A stretch of DNA of 64,000 bases from Pseudomonas sp. ANT_H4 (GCF_008369295.1 NZ_VOBG01000014.1:62001-126000); one strand, 5' to 3'. Shown: positions 17,164 through 26,066, counted from the stretch's first letter. Numbers and translations are program-made. The notes: generated by a model from the sequence alone, not told the origin.

Positions 17164-17985
17164 TCAATGAATCTTGAAGTCGATCGGTACGCTGACCCAG
17201 CCGTCCTGGGCGACATCGCCCTGCTTGGCCGGCACGAAGCTCCAACGCTTCACGGCGGTCAGTGCGGCGTCGTCGAGTTGCTGGCGACCACTGCTTTTCT
17301 GAATCTGAATCTCGCCCGGCTTGCCGCTGGCCAGCACATGCACCCGCAACAACACCGTGCCTTCCCAGCCACGGCGCTGGGCCAGTGATGGGTATTCAGG
17401 CGCCGGATTCTTCAGGTACGCGGCGCTGGCCGAGGCGGGTGTCACCGGCGCTGGCGCGGGCGGGGCCGGCGCTGGAGCAGGTGGAGCCGGTTGCGGTTGC
17501 GGCGGCGCGGGCGGTTGCTCGACTGCTTTCGGGGCAGGCCTGGGCTCTGGTTTTGGCACCGGCATGGGCTTGGGTTTCGGAATCGGTTTAGGCGGCGCCG
17601 GCTTGGCGGCCAACTCATCGACAACCGGTGGCGGTGGCTCGACCACGGGTGGCGGCGGCGGCGGTGGTACAGGCGGTGGTGGCTCAACCACCGGCGGCGC
17701 TGGTTGGGAAAACTCGATGGTCATTGGTGGAATTTCCGGCGGCACTATGGGCAGCACCAGGGTTTCTTTCTGGCTGACCCAGTAGATCACCGCGCCGTGC
17801 AGGGCCAACGCCAAGAGCCCTAGCACAATGGCTTCACGGCGACTCAAGACACCCTTGGGGGTTTTCTGCAAACGCAACTGCCCCAACGGCGCGCGATGCC
17901 GCCGGCCAAGGTCGACCAACTCACCACCCGGTGCCTGGCGCCATTGCGCCTCTTGAGCACTGGCGGCGGTCTGGACATTGCCCAT
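17164..17985 (-). CDS. tonB: TonB energy-transducing protein with N-terminal extension
   Basis: A 273-residue TonB. A roughly 50-residue cytoplasmic extension precedes the single membrane anchor (about 53-70, with the conserved SxxxH-like histidine in LHGAVIYW). A long proline-rich spacer rich in PP, KP and EP (about 85-190) follows, then the C-terminal domain with YPSLAQRRGWEGTVLLRV. An N-terminal extension of this sort is known for Pseudomonas TonB proteins. It transmits proton-motive force to outer-membrane siderophore and B12 receptors. First gene of tonB-exbB-exbD. A/T-rich sequence upstream (18065-18115) may hold the promoter; I could not make out a convincing Fur box. Confidence 0.92.
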   Translation of the reverse strand: MGNVQTAASAQEAQWRQAPGGELVDLGRRHRAPLGQLRLQKTPKGVLSRREAIVLGLLALALHGAVIYWVSQKETLVLPIVPPEIPPMTIEFSQPAPPVVEPPPPVPPPPPPPVVEPPPPVVDELAAKPAPPKPIPKPKPMPVPKPEPRPAPKAVEQPPAPPQPQPAPPAPAPAPPAPAPVTPASASAAYLKNPAPEYPSLAQRRGWEGTVLLRVHVLASGKPGEIQIQKSSGRQQLDDAALTAVKRWSFVPAKQGDVAQDGWVSVPIDFKIH

Positions 17986-18311
17986 TGATTAACTCCCTAC
18001 GATCTTCAGCGAAAAAACCGACGAACCTGCCTGGGCGGCCGTCGAGGGCTGAATCATCGGGGCTAGACACTTATCTCTTAAAGTAATCTTTAAAGTTATA
18101 GATAGATCGAAAATGAATATTGGAAATTAGCGCTAACGACAAAGCCGTGGGGCCCGTGGCCTGGCGCCAAGTCGCCGAATTTCGATGCCTTGCAGGCATA
18201 CAAAATATTCGTCAAAGGCATCGATTTATTTCGTTTCAGAAAACGGCAAAGACTGCACATACTTCCCGCCCTTTTGCCCTCTAAGGAAGATTTCGTGACT
18301 GGCTGGCCCTT
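17986..18311. other. divergent promoter region between tonB and the MFS gene
   Basis: A 326-base gap. Bases 18065-18115 are A/T rich against a GC-rich background (TTAAAGTAATCTTTAAAG is an imperfect palindrome) and probably carry the tonB promoter. Nothing else recognisable. Confidence 0.45.
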
Positions 18312-19493
18312 ATGACGCTGAATAACTCGTTCGCCGGAAAACTCGCCGGCTGGGGCCTGCTGGTGGTGTTGGGGCTCAACCTGCGGCCGATCCTCAGTTC
18401 CATCAGCCCGTTGCTGGGGGAAATCCGCCTGGCCACCGGCCTGAGTTTCCAAAACAGCGCCCTGCTCACCAGCTTGCCGGCGGTGTGCATGGGCCTGGTG
18501 GCATTGGTGGGCGTGCGCCTGGAAGCGCGATTGGGCGAACGTCGGGGTATCGCTCTGGGGTTGATGATGATTCTGCTGGCATGCCTGGCACGCTGGCTGT
18601 TTGGCCAGGCGTCGGCGCTGCTGGCCACGGCCTTGCTGGGCGGTGCCGGGGTGGCGCTGATTCAGGCGTTGGTGCCGGCGATGATCAAGCGCCAGTTTCA
18701 TCAGCGGGTACCGTTGGCGATGGGGGTGTATTCGGCGTCGCTGATGGGCGGCGGCGGCTTGGCGGCGTTGCTCAGCCCCCTGGTCGCCAACCATTTCCAG
18801 CACTGGCAGGCCGGGCTGGGGATCTGGCTGCTACCCGCGCTCGGCGCATTACTGCTGTGGGCCTGGTTGCCATTGGGCGCAGCGAAAAACCGGCAGGTGA
18901 CGGCGCCGTTCCAGGGCCTGCGTAATCGCCGGGCGTGGTTGCTGGCGTTATATTTTGGCTTGGTCAATTGCGGCTACATGAGCATGGTGGCCTGGCTGCC
19001 GGCCTACTATCAGCAATTGGGTTGGGGCGTGTTACCCAGTGGTTCACTGCTGGCGTACATGACGATTTTCCAGGTGATCGCCGCGCTGCTGATGCCGGCC
19101 CTGGCCCAACGGGGCATCGACCGTCGCCCCTTATTGACCATCAGCCTGCTGGCCCAGACAGTAGGCTACCTCGGCCTATGGCTCGCGCCGCTGCAACAGC
19201 CGCATGTGTGGGTAGCGCTGATCGGTTTCGGCCTGGGCGCCTGCTTTGCCCTGAGCCTGCTGCTGACCCTCGACCACCGCCGCGACCCTCGGGAAGCCGG
19301 GCAACTGGCGGCATTTGTGCAAGGCGTGGGCTTTTTGATCAACGCCATGTCGCCATGGATGACCGGCTGGTTGCGGGAGCTGACCGGCAGTTTCATCAGC
19401 GCCTGGGTAGTGCTGACGGTTACGGTAGTGGCGATGTTGGCCGTGACACAGGTCTTCAGCCCGGCAACCTATCGGACTGCGCCAGCTCTATAA
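18312..19493 (+). CDS. CynX/NimT-family MFS transporter
   Basis: A 393-residue major facilitator with about twelve membrane segments. The N-terminus (VVLGLNLRPILSSISPLL) and GVRLEARLGERRG loop are typical of the cyanate/2-nitroimidazole (CynX/NimT, YeaN) family. The substrate is unknown. No cyanase or regulator is adjacent except the LysR gene 96 bp downstream on the same strand. Confidence 0.82.
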   Translation: MTLNNSFAGKLAGWGLLVVLGLNLRPILSSISPLLGEIRLATGLSFQNSALLTSLPAVCMGLVALVGVRLEARLGERRGIALGLMMILLACLARWLFGQASALLATALLGGAGVALIQALVPAMIKRQFHQRVPLAMGVYSASLMGGGGLAALLSPLVANHFQHWQAGLGIWLLPALGALLLWAWLPLGAAKNRQVTAPFQGLRNRRAWLLALYFGLVNCGYMSMVAWLPAYYQQLGWGVLPSGSLLAYMTIFQVIAALLMPALAQRGIDRRPLLTISLLAQTVGYLGLWLAPLQQPHVWVALIGFGLGACFALSLLLTLDHRRDPREAGQLAAFVQGVGFLINAMSPWMTGWLRELTGSFISAWVVLTVTVVAMLAVTQVFSPATYRTAPAL

Positions 19494-19589
19494 ATATGCA
19501 ATTTAGATCTAACAAGACTATTAATGATTCTTTGACGGAATAAGTAAGGCCATTAAAATCCCCGTTCCCTATGGACGCCGGAAAACCCC

Positions 19590-20510
19590 ATGGACCTTCG
19601 CCAACTGCGTTACTTCATCGCTCTCAACGAGTACCGCAGCTTCGTGCGCGCCGCCGATGCCATGGGCATTACGCAACCAGCGTTCAGCCGCAGCATCCAG
19701 AGCCTGGAGCAGGAATTTGGCTGCGTCCTGGTGGACCGCGCCCACAAGGAACTGCGCCCCACCCCGCAAGGCCAGGTGGTGTTGCAGCACGCACTGTCCC
19801 TGGTCCAGGGTGCGGCGTTGCTCAGTCACGAAGTCACCCACATGACCAAGCTCGACGCCGGCGAACTGCGCTTTGGCAGCGATGCGGTAGCCGCGGTGAA
19901 TCTGGTGCCCCAGGCGCTCGCGCAGTTCATCGGCGCCTATCCGAAGGTGCGCAGCGGTTTGCAGGTGGATAACTGGGAAAAGCTCGGCCGCAGCTTGAGT
20001 CGCGAAGAGATCGAGTTTTTCATTGCCGACGTTCGGCACTTCGAGGCCGATCCGAACTTCCAGACTCAAGCCCTGACGCCCCGTCGCAATGTATTTTTCT
20101 GCCGGGCCGGGCACCCGTTGCTGGCCAAGGACAGCCTGTCGACCAATGACCTGTTCGACTATCCGCTGGCCACACCCTTGATCGCACCGGGCAGCCGCAA
20201 GTTGCTGGCCAATTTGAGCGGGCGCATCGACTTTTTCCCCAGCATCGAACTGGAACAATTCCCGGCGCTGGCCGCCATCGTGCAGCTCTCCAACGCCATT
20301 GGCCTGGGAGCCGAAGAGGCGTTTGTCGAGGCATTCGCCAAAGGTGAACTGGCGGTGTTGCACTGGCGCAATGTGCCCCACACCTTCGACAGTTTGAATA
20401 ACCGCTGCGCGATTATCAGCCGTACCGGGTTTCGCTTGTCACCGGCGGCGAAAGCGATGATTGAAGTGTTGGTGGCGGTGGACAAACAACAGATCAGCGT
20501 CGCGGTTTAG
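19590..20510 (+). CDS. LysR-family transcriptional regulator
   Basis: A 306-residue regulator with an N-terminal winged helix-turn-helix (MDLRQLRYFIALNEYRSF; AADAMGITQPAFSRSIQSLE, residues 1-60) and a C-terminal effector-binding domain. It follows the MFS gene in the same direction and precedes the desaturase, which is convergent. The target is unknown; the MFS gene is a candidate because LysR regulators often control neighbours, though they are usually divergent. Confidence 0.88.
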   Translation: MDLRQLRYFIALNEYRSFVRAADAMGITQPAFSRSIQSLEQEFGCVLVDRAHKELRPTPQGQVVLQHALSLVQGAALLSHEVTHMTKLDAGELRFGSDAVAAVNLVPQALAQFIGAYPKVRSGLQVDNWEKLGRSLSREEIEFFIADVRHFEADPNFQTQALTPRRNVFFCRAGHPLLAKDSLSTNDLFDYPLATPLIAPGSRKLLANLSGRIDFFPSIELEQFPALAAIVQLSNAIGLGAEEAFVEAFAKGELAVLHWRNVPHTFDSLNNRCAIISRTGFRLSPAAKAMIEVLVAVDKQQISVAV

Positions 20511-20542
20511 ATCGCCATCACGGGCTTGCTACAAGGAGTCCG

Positions 20543-20571
20543 CCAGCCATCAAAAGTGGTGTAGACACCTA
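20543..20571. repeat. short dispersed repeat, copy 1 (CCAGCCATCA...GTGTAGACACC)
   Basis: Resembles 23082-23116 (CCAGCCATCAGAGACGTGTAG ATACC-like) with a few differences. Probably a degenerate dispersed element; its class was not identified. Confidence 0.35.
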
Positions 20572-20585
20572 TGCAGAGCCACTGG

Positions 20586-21659
20586 TTAAGCCTCGGCTGT
20601 ACTACCTTCTTGAGCCTGCATCCGCTCCACCCGCTCAAACCGATTGGCCCGGGCGAACGTGCCGAAATCATTGAACCGCACGCCCATCTCAGCCATTACC
20701 TTGTGCGCTACCTTCACCGTCATCTGCCGAATATAAAACGGTTCCTTGACCACAAAATGATGAATCCCATGGGTGCTGCCGAAGTTGAAGCAGAACGCCT
20801 GCAACGGCCACATCCACCACGGCTTCAGCACCTGGGTCTGCTGGATCACGTTGCCCAACTCCACGTCGCCGTAGTAGTGCATGTTGGAGCTGACAAAGTG
20901 CAGGCAGAAGGTGCGCAGCACGTTGGGCCCGATGATCACCACGGCGGCGATATCGATGACGTGCATCATCGACAGGGTGCCGGCCGACCATTCAATCGGC
21001 GCGCCCATCAGGCTGGCGATACCGTTGGCCGCGTGAAATCCGAGAAACACGTACCAAGCGCCCCAATGCAGCAGCGCCAGCGGTGCGTAGACCAGCAACA
21101 CACGCTTTAGGATGCTCAGTTTGTACTTCCAGGACGGCGCCCGCAGGATGCTGATCAGCGCCGACATGATGTTGTCGCCCACCATCAGCAACCGGGTGAT
21201 GCCCCAGGGTTCGCCGTTGGTGATCGCGCGTTCTTCGATGTCGGTCGCGGTGCCGGAGACTTTGTGGTGATTGAGGTGCAGATGGCGCCGCACCCACGGG
21301 TTGATGGTGCTCGGCCGCGCCAGCCAGACCAGGCCCATCATCAGGTTGTGTGGCAGGCGCTGTTTGCGAAAGTACATGCTGTGGATCAGGTCGTGTTCCA
21401 GCTCATGGGCCAGTGACGCCAGGAAAGCATTGAGCAGCAGGCACACCCACCAGGCCATATGCCCCGTGATGTAGAACGCTGCCGAGCCAATCATGCCCAT
21501 CAGTGCAAAGGCCAGGATGCCCGCGCCCAAGGCGTCCTGATGCAGCAACCAGGGGTGGCGCTGGCGCAATCTGACGCCTTCGGCCAACACCACTTCGCGT
21601 ATATGCGCTGAGCGTTGCTGTGCGTTCATCTGTTGGGGACTTGCAGAAGTACCGTCCAT
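20586..21659 (-). CDS. membrane fatty-acid desaturase / alkane hydroxylase family protein
   Basis: A 357-residue integral membrane di-iron protein. The histidine boxes are HELEHDLIH (about 86-94), HLHLNHH (about 127-133) and HGIHH (about 300). The spacing fits the FA_desaturase superfamily, more like a hydroxylase or unusual desaturase than the DesA protein at 31450. The divergent AraC regulator, 115 bp away, is a natural candidate to control it. Start ATG at 21659. The lipid substrate is not known. Confidence 0.82.
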   Translation of the reverse strand: MDGTSASPQQMNAQQRSAHIREVVLAEGVRLRQRHPWLLHQDALGAGILAFALMGMIGSAAFYITGHMAWWVCLLLNAFLASLAHELEHDLIHSMYFRKQRLPHNLMMGLVWLARPSTINPWVRRHLHLNHHKVSGTATDIEERAITNGEPWGITRLLMVGDNIMSALISILRAPSWKYKLSILKRVLLVYAPLALLHWGAWYVFLGFHAANGIASLMGAPIEWSAGTLSMMHVIDIAAVVIIGPNVLRTFCLHFVSSNMHYYGDVELGNVIQQTQVLKPWWMWPLQAFCFNFGSTHGIHHFVVKEPFYIRQMTVKVAHKVMAEMGVRFNDFGTFARANRFERVERMQAQEGSTAEA

Positions 21660-21774
21660 GCTTCCATCCTCTTAAGTATCAATGCGTGCTTATTCCTGCA
21701 TGCATCCTGCCAGACGCGGTCGTGCAGGACGCTAGCCCCGCACGCCAACTTGTTGACCGCAAGCGCCAATCCCT

Positions 21775-22779
21775 ATGCCTGAAGCCACTTCCCTCGCCAG
21801 CTGGACCCGCGCTCTGCGCAAGCAACTCGACGCCCTGGGCCTCGACAGCGCGGCACTGTGCGCCCAGGCCGGGCTCGACCCGCAGCAGATGGACGATCCA
21901 AAAGCGCGTTACCCGTTGTCGGCCACCACGCGGTTGTGGGAACTGGCGGTGCAGGCCAGCGACGATCCGGCTATCGGTTTGCGGGTGTCGCGGTTTGTCA
22001 GCCCCACCACGTTTCACGCTCTGGGCTATGCATTGGTGGCCAGCGGCAGTTTGCGGGAAGTGTTCGAGCGGATCGTACGTTATCACCAGGTAGTCAGCGA
22101 CGCCCTGGTGCTGGAGCTGACCCGGGAAGGCGAGCGCTATTGCTTTCGTTTGCTGCAACCTGGCGACAGCCCGGCGCCGGCCTTCGAAGCCATCGATGCC
22201 TTTGCAGCGATTTATGTGCGCACCTGTCGCAACCGCCTGGGACGCGACTATGCACCGCTGGCGGTGTATTTGCGGCGACCGGAACCGGCCGATCCCACGT
22301 CCTGGCACACGGTGTTTCGCGCACCGGTATTCTTTGCCGCCGATGAAGACCGCCTGGAGTTCGCCGCCGTTGATTTCGACAGTCACCTGGACGACGCCAA
22401 CCCGGAACTGGCCGAACACAACGAAACCGTGCTCAACCGTACCCTCGCCCAACTGCAACCGCTGACCTGGGAACGCAGGGTGCGCTCGGCCATCGAAGCG
22501 CAACTGCCAGACGGCGAACCCAGCGCCGAGCACATTGCCCAGGCCTTACACTTGAGCCTGCGCAGCTTGCAGCGGCACCTGGCAGATGAAGGCTGTCGGT
22601 TTGATGCGCTGCTCAATGAATGCCGGGAGAATCTGGCGTTGCTGCACCTGCGCGATCCCCAATGCTCATTGGCAGAGATCAGTCACTTGTTGGGGTTTGC
22701 CGATACCAGCAGTTTCAACCGCGCGTTCAAGCGCTGGACCGGGATGACGCCGGGGCAGTTTCGCGATGGGTTGAGGTAG
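21775..22779 (+). CDS. AraC-family regulator with Arabinose_bd-like N-domain
   Basis: A 334-residue regulator. The N-terminal 200 residues match the AraC-type ligand-binding half seen in OruR- and ArgR-like regulators (ALGYALVASGSLREVFE; the HALGYAL signature). The C-terminal 100 residues hold the double helix-turn-helix (LHLSLRSLQRHLADEGCRF and LLGFADTSSFNRAFKRWTG). Divergent from the desaturase gene, which it probably regulates in response to a lipid or related ligand (inference). Confidence 0.88.
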   Translation: MPEATSLASWTRALRKQLDALGLDSAALCAQAGLDPQQMDDPKARYPLSATTRLWELAVQASDDPAIGLRVSRFVSPTTFHALGYALVASGSLREVFERIVRYHQVVSDALVLELTREGERYCFRLLQPGDSPAPAFEAIDAFAAIYVRTCRNRLGRDYAPLAVYLRRPEPADPTSWHTVFRAPVFFAADEDRLEFAAVDFDSHLDDANPELAEHNETVLNRTLAQLQPLTWERRVRSAIEAQLPDGEPSAEHIAQALHLSLRSLQRHLADEGCRFDALLNECRENLALLHLRDPQCSLAEISHLLGFADTSSFNRAFKRWTGMTPGQFRDGLR

Positions 22780-22790
22780 GGGGCTGCGGC

Positions 22791-22813
22791 TAAACCGGCG
22801 TCCTGCCGGTTTA
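22791..22813 (+). terminator. hairpin after the AraC gene
   Basis: Nine-base perfect stem with a 5-base loop, 12 bases after the stop codon. No T run follows, so termination would be weak or assisted. Confidence 0.45.
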
Positions 22814-22943
22814 CCCACGGATCAATGCCTGCGTTCAGCCATCGTGGTTAACGGGGCGCCTAAGATCAAAAGCAAAAGCACGGCGGCCTGGTAGCCGACC
22901 TGAGTGGTGAGAAGCAAGAGCAGATCCCATGCCCACTGCCCAC

Positions 22944-23005
22944 TGTAGGAGCGAGCTTGCTCGCGATGGTCGTTAACGATGACGCTGGCTTCCTGAATCA
23001 CCGCG
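22944..23005 (+). repeat. REP sequence, single copy
   Basis: TGTAGGAGCGAGCTTGCTCGCGATGG followed by CGTTAACGATGACGC; the same family as the inverted pair at 27805-27903, here as a single copy. Confidence 0.8.
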
Positions 23006-23081
23006 GCGCCCACCCTAAGCCGCCGTTACCGCAGCAGCGGATAGGTACTCAATCACCCCCTAGAACCGAACATGCCGCCCC

Positions 23082-23116
23082 CCAGCCATCAGAGACGTGT
23101 AGATACCATGCCGCGA
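23082..23116. repeat. short dispersed repeat, copy 2
   Basis: CCAGCCATCAGAGACGTGTAG, like copy 1 at 20543. See that entry. Confidence 0.35.
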
Positions 23117-23151
23117 TAAGGCCCTCACAGACACCGCCAAACCACAGCCGA

Positions 23152-23517
23152 TCAGCGCCCGCGATCGCGCCGCAATAACTTCCTCACCCGCGCCACCAAC
23201 TCCTTGGACTCGAACGGCTTGAGCAAGTAATCATCCTCGTGCAGTTCCAGGCCACGCAGGCGATCCTCAATCCCGTCCTGGGTGGTCAGGAACAACACCG
23301 GCGTCTCGCCCTTCTGACGGATCGCCTGCTGCAGCTTCCAGGCATTGAGCCCCGGCAGCATCACATCAAGGATCACCAGGTCGTATTCGCTGCTCTCGAC
23401 AAAACGCTGGGCAGCCATGCCATTGGCCGCTACTTCAACCGTGTAACTGGCCTCGTTCAGGCCCCGGGCCATCCACTCTGCCGTCTCCGACTCGTGTTCC
23501 ACTAGCAGCACACGCAT
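23152..23517 (-). CDS. receiver-only response regulator of the OmpR/CopR type
   Basis: A 121-residue receiver domain: acidic pocket VLLVEHES, phospho-acceptor aspartate in DLVILDVMLPG, and the conserved lysine in LLKPFESKELVARV. It stops at TGA right where OmpR-type proteins pass into the DNA-binding domain; no winged-helix sequence follows in any frame that I can see. It may be a genuine single-domain regulator or a truncated one. Start ATG at 23517 with GAGGTG upstream, not the longer 23553 frame. It lies 38 bp downstream of the Crp/Fnr gene on the same strand. Confidence 0.78.
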   Translation of the reverse strand: MRVLLVEHESETAEWMARGLNEASYTVEVAANGMAAQRFVESSEYDLVILDVMLPGLNAWKLQQAIRQKGETPVLFLTTQDGIEDRLRGLELHEDDYLLKPFESKELVARVRKLLRRDRGR

Positions 23518-23555
23518 AACACACCTCGAATGATCGTAACTGCAGGCTAACACCC

Positions 23556-24242
23556 TCAGGCGTGGGCCGCCTCCCGCAACCGCTGCGCATCGAGGATTTC
23601 GATCTCGCCATAGCCCAAACGCAGGATGCCCTGCCCTTGCAAGTCCTTGAGCAACGCGTTGGTGGTCTGGCGCGATAGGCTGAGCATCGCTGCCAGGTCT
23701 TCCTGGGGCAGTTGCAGCACACGTCTTGACCGTTCGATCTCGCCGTAGCCCTCGGCGATCATCAACAAACGGTGGGCCACCCGTACCGACGCCGGCATCA
23801 GGCTCAGTTGCTCGATGTTGATAAAGGTCAGGCGCAACTTTTGGCTCATCAGCAGGGCCATGTCACGCCAGTAAACGGGGGTTTCGTCGAGTATCTGCAG
23901 CAGGGCCGGCTGCGGCACCTGCAACAACGTGCAGGGCCCGACGGCGCAGGCGTCATGGGTACGCGGCAAACCGTCGAACAGGGAAATTTCGCCGAGCCAG
24001 TAAGGCGATTCCGCCAGGCTCAACACCGCCTCCTTACCCTGCTCGTTCACCGCACTAATGCGCAAGGTACCTTCCAACACCGCATACAAGCCACACGGCG
24101 GGTCGCCGCGTTTGAACAGGTATTGCCCCGCCGTCAGCTGCCGCAAGCGGGCATGGGCGAGCAAGCTATCCTGTAACTGAGCAGGCAGGTGGCTGTACCA
24201 ATGACCGGTCGACAGTCGTGGGGGCCATTTCTCTGCGTCCAT
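23556..24242 (-). CDS. Crp/Fnr-family transcriptional regulator
   Basis: A 228-residue regulator: cyclic-nucleotide-binding fold (about residues 20-135; GLYAVLEGTLRISAVNEQGKE) and a C-terminal helix-turn-helix (QEDLAAMLSLSRQTTNALLKDL). There is no N-terminal cysteine cluster for an Fe-S centre, so it is not an Fnr oxygen sensor. The effector is unknown. Probably co-transcribed with the receiver protein downstream; divergent from the Mpo1-like gene. Confidence 0.87.
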   Translation of the reverse strand: MDAEKWPPRLSTGHWYSHLPAQLQDSLLAHARLRQLTAGQYLFKRGDPPCGLYAVLEGTLRISAVNEQGKEAVLSLAESPYWLGEISLFDGLPRTHDACAVGPCTLLQVPQPALLQILDETPVYWRDMALLMSQKLRLTFINIEQLSLMPASVRVAHRLLMIAEGYGEIERSRRVLQLPQEDLAAMLSLSRQTTNALLKDLQGQGILRLGYGEIEILDAQRLREAAHA

Positions 24243-24325
24243 GAGAACTCCGAAGATTGTCGGCCAGCTGACAGTTGGCCGCAGGCCGACAAGGCATGAT
24301 CAACCATCCTACAGGAGGAATAACA

Positions 24326-24850
24326 ATGAAAAGCCTCGTCGACCATCTCAGTCAATATGCAGCCTACCACCGTGACCCGCGCAACATTGCCAGCCACTTT
24401 ATCGGCATCCCCTTGATCGTCGTCGCCGTCGCGGTCTTGCTCTCACGCCCCGAATGGTCACTGGCCGGCTTCTGGCTGTCGCCGGCCGTGCTGCTGGCGC
24501 TGTTCTCGGCCTGGTTCTACCTGCGCCTGGAATTGGCCCTCGGCATGTTGATGACGGTGCTGATGGGCTTGTCGGTGTGGACAGGGCATGTGCTGGCGGC
24601 GCAAAGCACACTCGTCTGGCTCAGCAGCGGCATCGGCATGTTTGTGGTGGGCTGGGTGATCCAGTTTGTCGGCCATTACTACGAAGGCAGAAAGCCTGCG
24701 TTTGTCGATGACGTGTCCGGGCTGATTGTGGGGCCGTTGTTTGTGGTAGCGGAGTTGGCGTTTTTGCTGGGGTTGCGCCAGCAGCTCAAGCACCAGATCG
24801 AAGAGCGCTCGGGGCCGGTAGCGGTGCGCAACAAGAATGCCACAGCCTAA
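24326..24850 (+). CDS. Mpo1-like (DUF962, YGL010w family) membrane protein
   Basis: A 174-residue protein with about four membrane segments. The family marks are YAAYHRDPRNIASHFIGIP at the N-terminus and WVIQFVGHYYEGRKPAF in the middle, both with conserved histidines. Its yeast relative Mpo1 is a 2-hydroxy fatty-acid dioxygenase, so a lipid oxidation role is possible. Start ATG at 24326 with a strong AGGAGGA ribosome site. Stands alone; divergent from the Crp/Fnr gene. Confidence 0.83.
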   Translation: MKSLVDHLSQYAAYHRDPRNIASHFIGIPLIVVAVAVLLSRPEWSLAGFWLSPAVLLALFSAWFYLRLELALGMLMTVLMGLSVWTGHVLAAQSTLVWLSSGIGMFVVGWVIQFVGHYYEGRKPAFVDDVSGLIVGPLFVVAELAFLLGLRQQLKHQIEERSGPVAVRNKNATA

Positions 24851-24891
24851 CGATAGCGCTGCCGAAACGCCCGAGGGCTGACCCCTTTGGC
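24847..24891 (-). pseudogene. C-terminal scrap of an AraC-family regulator
   Basis: Minus-strand frame AKGVSPRAFRQRYR followed by TAG; this is the characteristic last stretch of AraC/XylS proteins. Nothing of the rest remains: upstream on this strand the sequence runs into another gene fragment. Its end overlaps the stop of the Mpo1-like gene. Confidence 0.6.
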
Positions 24892-25045
24892 GCAATTGCG
24901 CGAGTGGCGGGTGCAGAGCTGGCACGAGCGCAGTGCGCCGCAAGGCTATGCATTTCCAGGTGATCCGCGGGAATGGGAAAAGACCCGGTATGCACAGGCC
25001 AGGCTGAATGAGCTTGGAGAAAGAGTTTTAGGGATCACCACCTAA
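24890..25045 (+). pseudogene. C-terminal scrap of an unknown gene
   Basis: Plus-strand frame from about 24890 (LAQLREWRVQSWHERSAPQG...) to TAA at 25043-25045; about 50 codons with charged, gene-like composition, no start codon and no ribosome site. Family not recognised. It abuts the AraC scrap, so an old deletion probably joined two genes. Confidence 0.45.
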
Positions 25046-25047
25046 CC

Positions 25048-25076
25048 CTGTAGAGCCGGCTTGCCGGCGCCTACAG
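25048..25076. repeat. small palindromic REP relative CTGTAGAGCCGGC...CTACAG
   Basis: Imperfect inverted repeat just after the scraps and before the cysA stop; could terminate the sulfate operon. Confidence 0.55.
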
Positions 25077-25085
25077 GTATATCAC

Positions 25086-26066
25086 TCAGGCCTTCTGCCA
25101 AACCTTGGGCTTGAAGAACAACGTCTCGCCGCGCGCCAGGCCGGTCAGGCTGTCGTGGTCTTTCACCACTTCAGCTTCGATCAGTTCGTTCTGGCCTTCG
25201 ACTTTCAGGGTCACCCGAGTGGTCGCTCCCAGCGGTCGAATATCGCGCACTTGCGCCGCATGGTGATCTTCCAGTTCATGGCGCGACAGCGACACTTCAT
25301 GGGGGCGGAACAACACATGCTTGTCCTCCCCCAAATACAGGCGGTTGGAGTCGCCCAGGAAGTGGTAAACGAAATCGCTGGCCGGGTTTTCGTAGACTTC
25401 GCCCGGTGAGCCGATCTGCTCGATCACGCCCTTGTTCATCACCACGATACGGTCGGCGACTTCCATGGCCTCTTCCTGGTCGTGAGTCACAAACACCGAG
25501 GTCAGGTTGATGTCTTCGTGCAGACGCGCCAGCCAGCGGCGCAGTTCTTTACGGACCTTGGCATCGAGGGCGCCGAAAGGCTCATCGAGCAGCAGCACTT
25601 TCGGTTCCACCGCCAGGGCGCGGGCCAGGGCGATGCGCTGGCGCTGGCCACCGGAGAGTTGTTCCGGGTAACGGTCAGACAACCAGTCCAGCTGCACCAT
25701 GTTCAGCAACTCATGAACCTTGACCGCAATCTGGCTCTCGGTTGGACGCTGTTTTTTCGGTTTCATGCGCAGGCCGAACGCGACGTTGTCGAACACTGTC
25801 ATGTGGCGGAACAGCGCGTAATGCTGGAACACAAAACCCACGTTGCGATCACGCACATCGTGGCCAGAGACGTCTTCGCCGTGGAAGACGATGCTGCCAT
25901 CATCCGGTGTTTCCAGGCCGGCGATGATGCGCAGCAAGGTGGTCTTGCCGCAGCCGGAGGGGCCAAGCAACGCCACCAGCTCGCCACTCTGGATGTCCAG
26001 ATTGATGCTGTTCAGGGCCTTGAAGGCGTTGAAATTCTTGCTGACATTACGGACTTCGATCGACAT
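25086..26066 (-). CDS. cysA: sulfate/thiosulfate ABC importer ATP-binding protein CysA
   Basis: A 326-residue ATPase: Walker A GPSGCGKT at 35-42, signature LSGGQRQR, Walker B LLLDEPFGALD, H-loop THDQEEA, and a C-terminal regulatory TOBE-like domain. Third of the clustered cysTWA genes; it powers sulfate and thiosulfate uptake through CysT/CysW. It follows cysW by 3 bp. Confidence 0.93.
   Translation of the reverse strand: MSIEVRNVSKNFNAFKALNSINLDIQSGELVALLGPSGCGKTTLLRIIAGLETPDDGSIVFHGEDVSGHDVRDRNVGFVFQHYALFRHMTVFDNVAFGLRMKPKKQRPTESQIAVKVHELLNMVQLDWLSDRYPEQLSGGQRQRIALARALAVEPKVLLLDEPFGALDAKVRKELRRWLARLHEDINLTSVFVTHDQEEAMEVADRIVVMNKGVIEQIGSPGEVYENPASDFVYHFLGDSNRLYLGEDKHVLFRPHEVSLSRHELEDHHAAQVRDIRPLGATTRVTLKVEGQNELIEAEVVKDHDSLTGLARGETLFFKPKVWQKA

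Larger units (their letters stand above)
22780..23151. other. gene-poor stretch with hairpin, REP and a degenerate repeat
   Basis: About 370 bases between the AraC gene and the response regulator. It contains the perfect hairpin TAAACCGGC GTCCT GCCGGTTTA (22791-22813), one REP copy (22944-about 23005) and a second copy of a short repeat (23082-23116). No convincing gene. Confidence 0.6.

Noticed and set aside
18065..18115. Fur box upstream of tonB
   Set aside because: The A/T-rich sequence has only partial resemblance to GATAATGATAATC; not enough to call.
22822..23013. 63-codon minus-strand frame with a hydrophobic stretch
   Set aside because: Crosses the REP at 22944; the hydrophobic part could be chance. 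Kept as intergenic.
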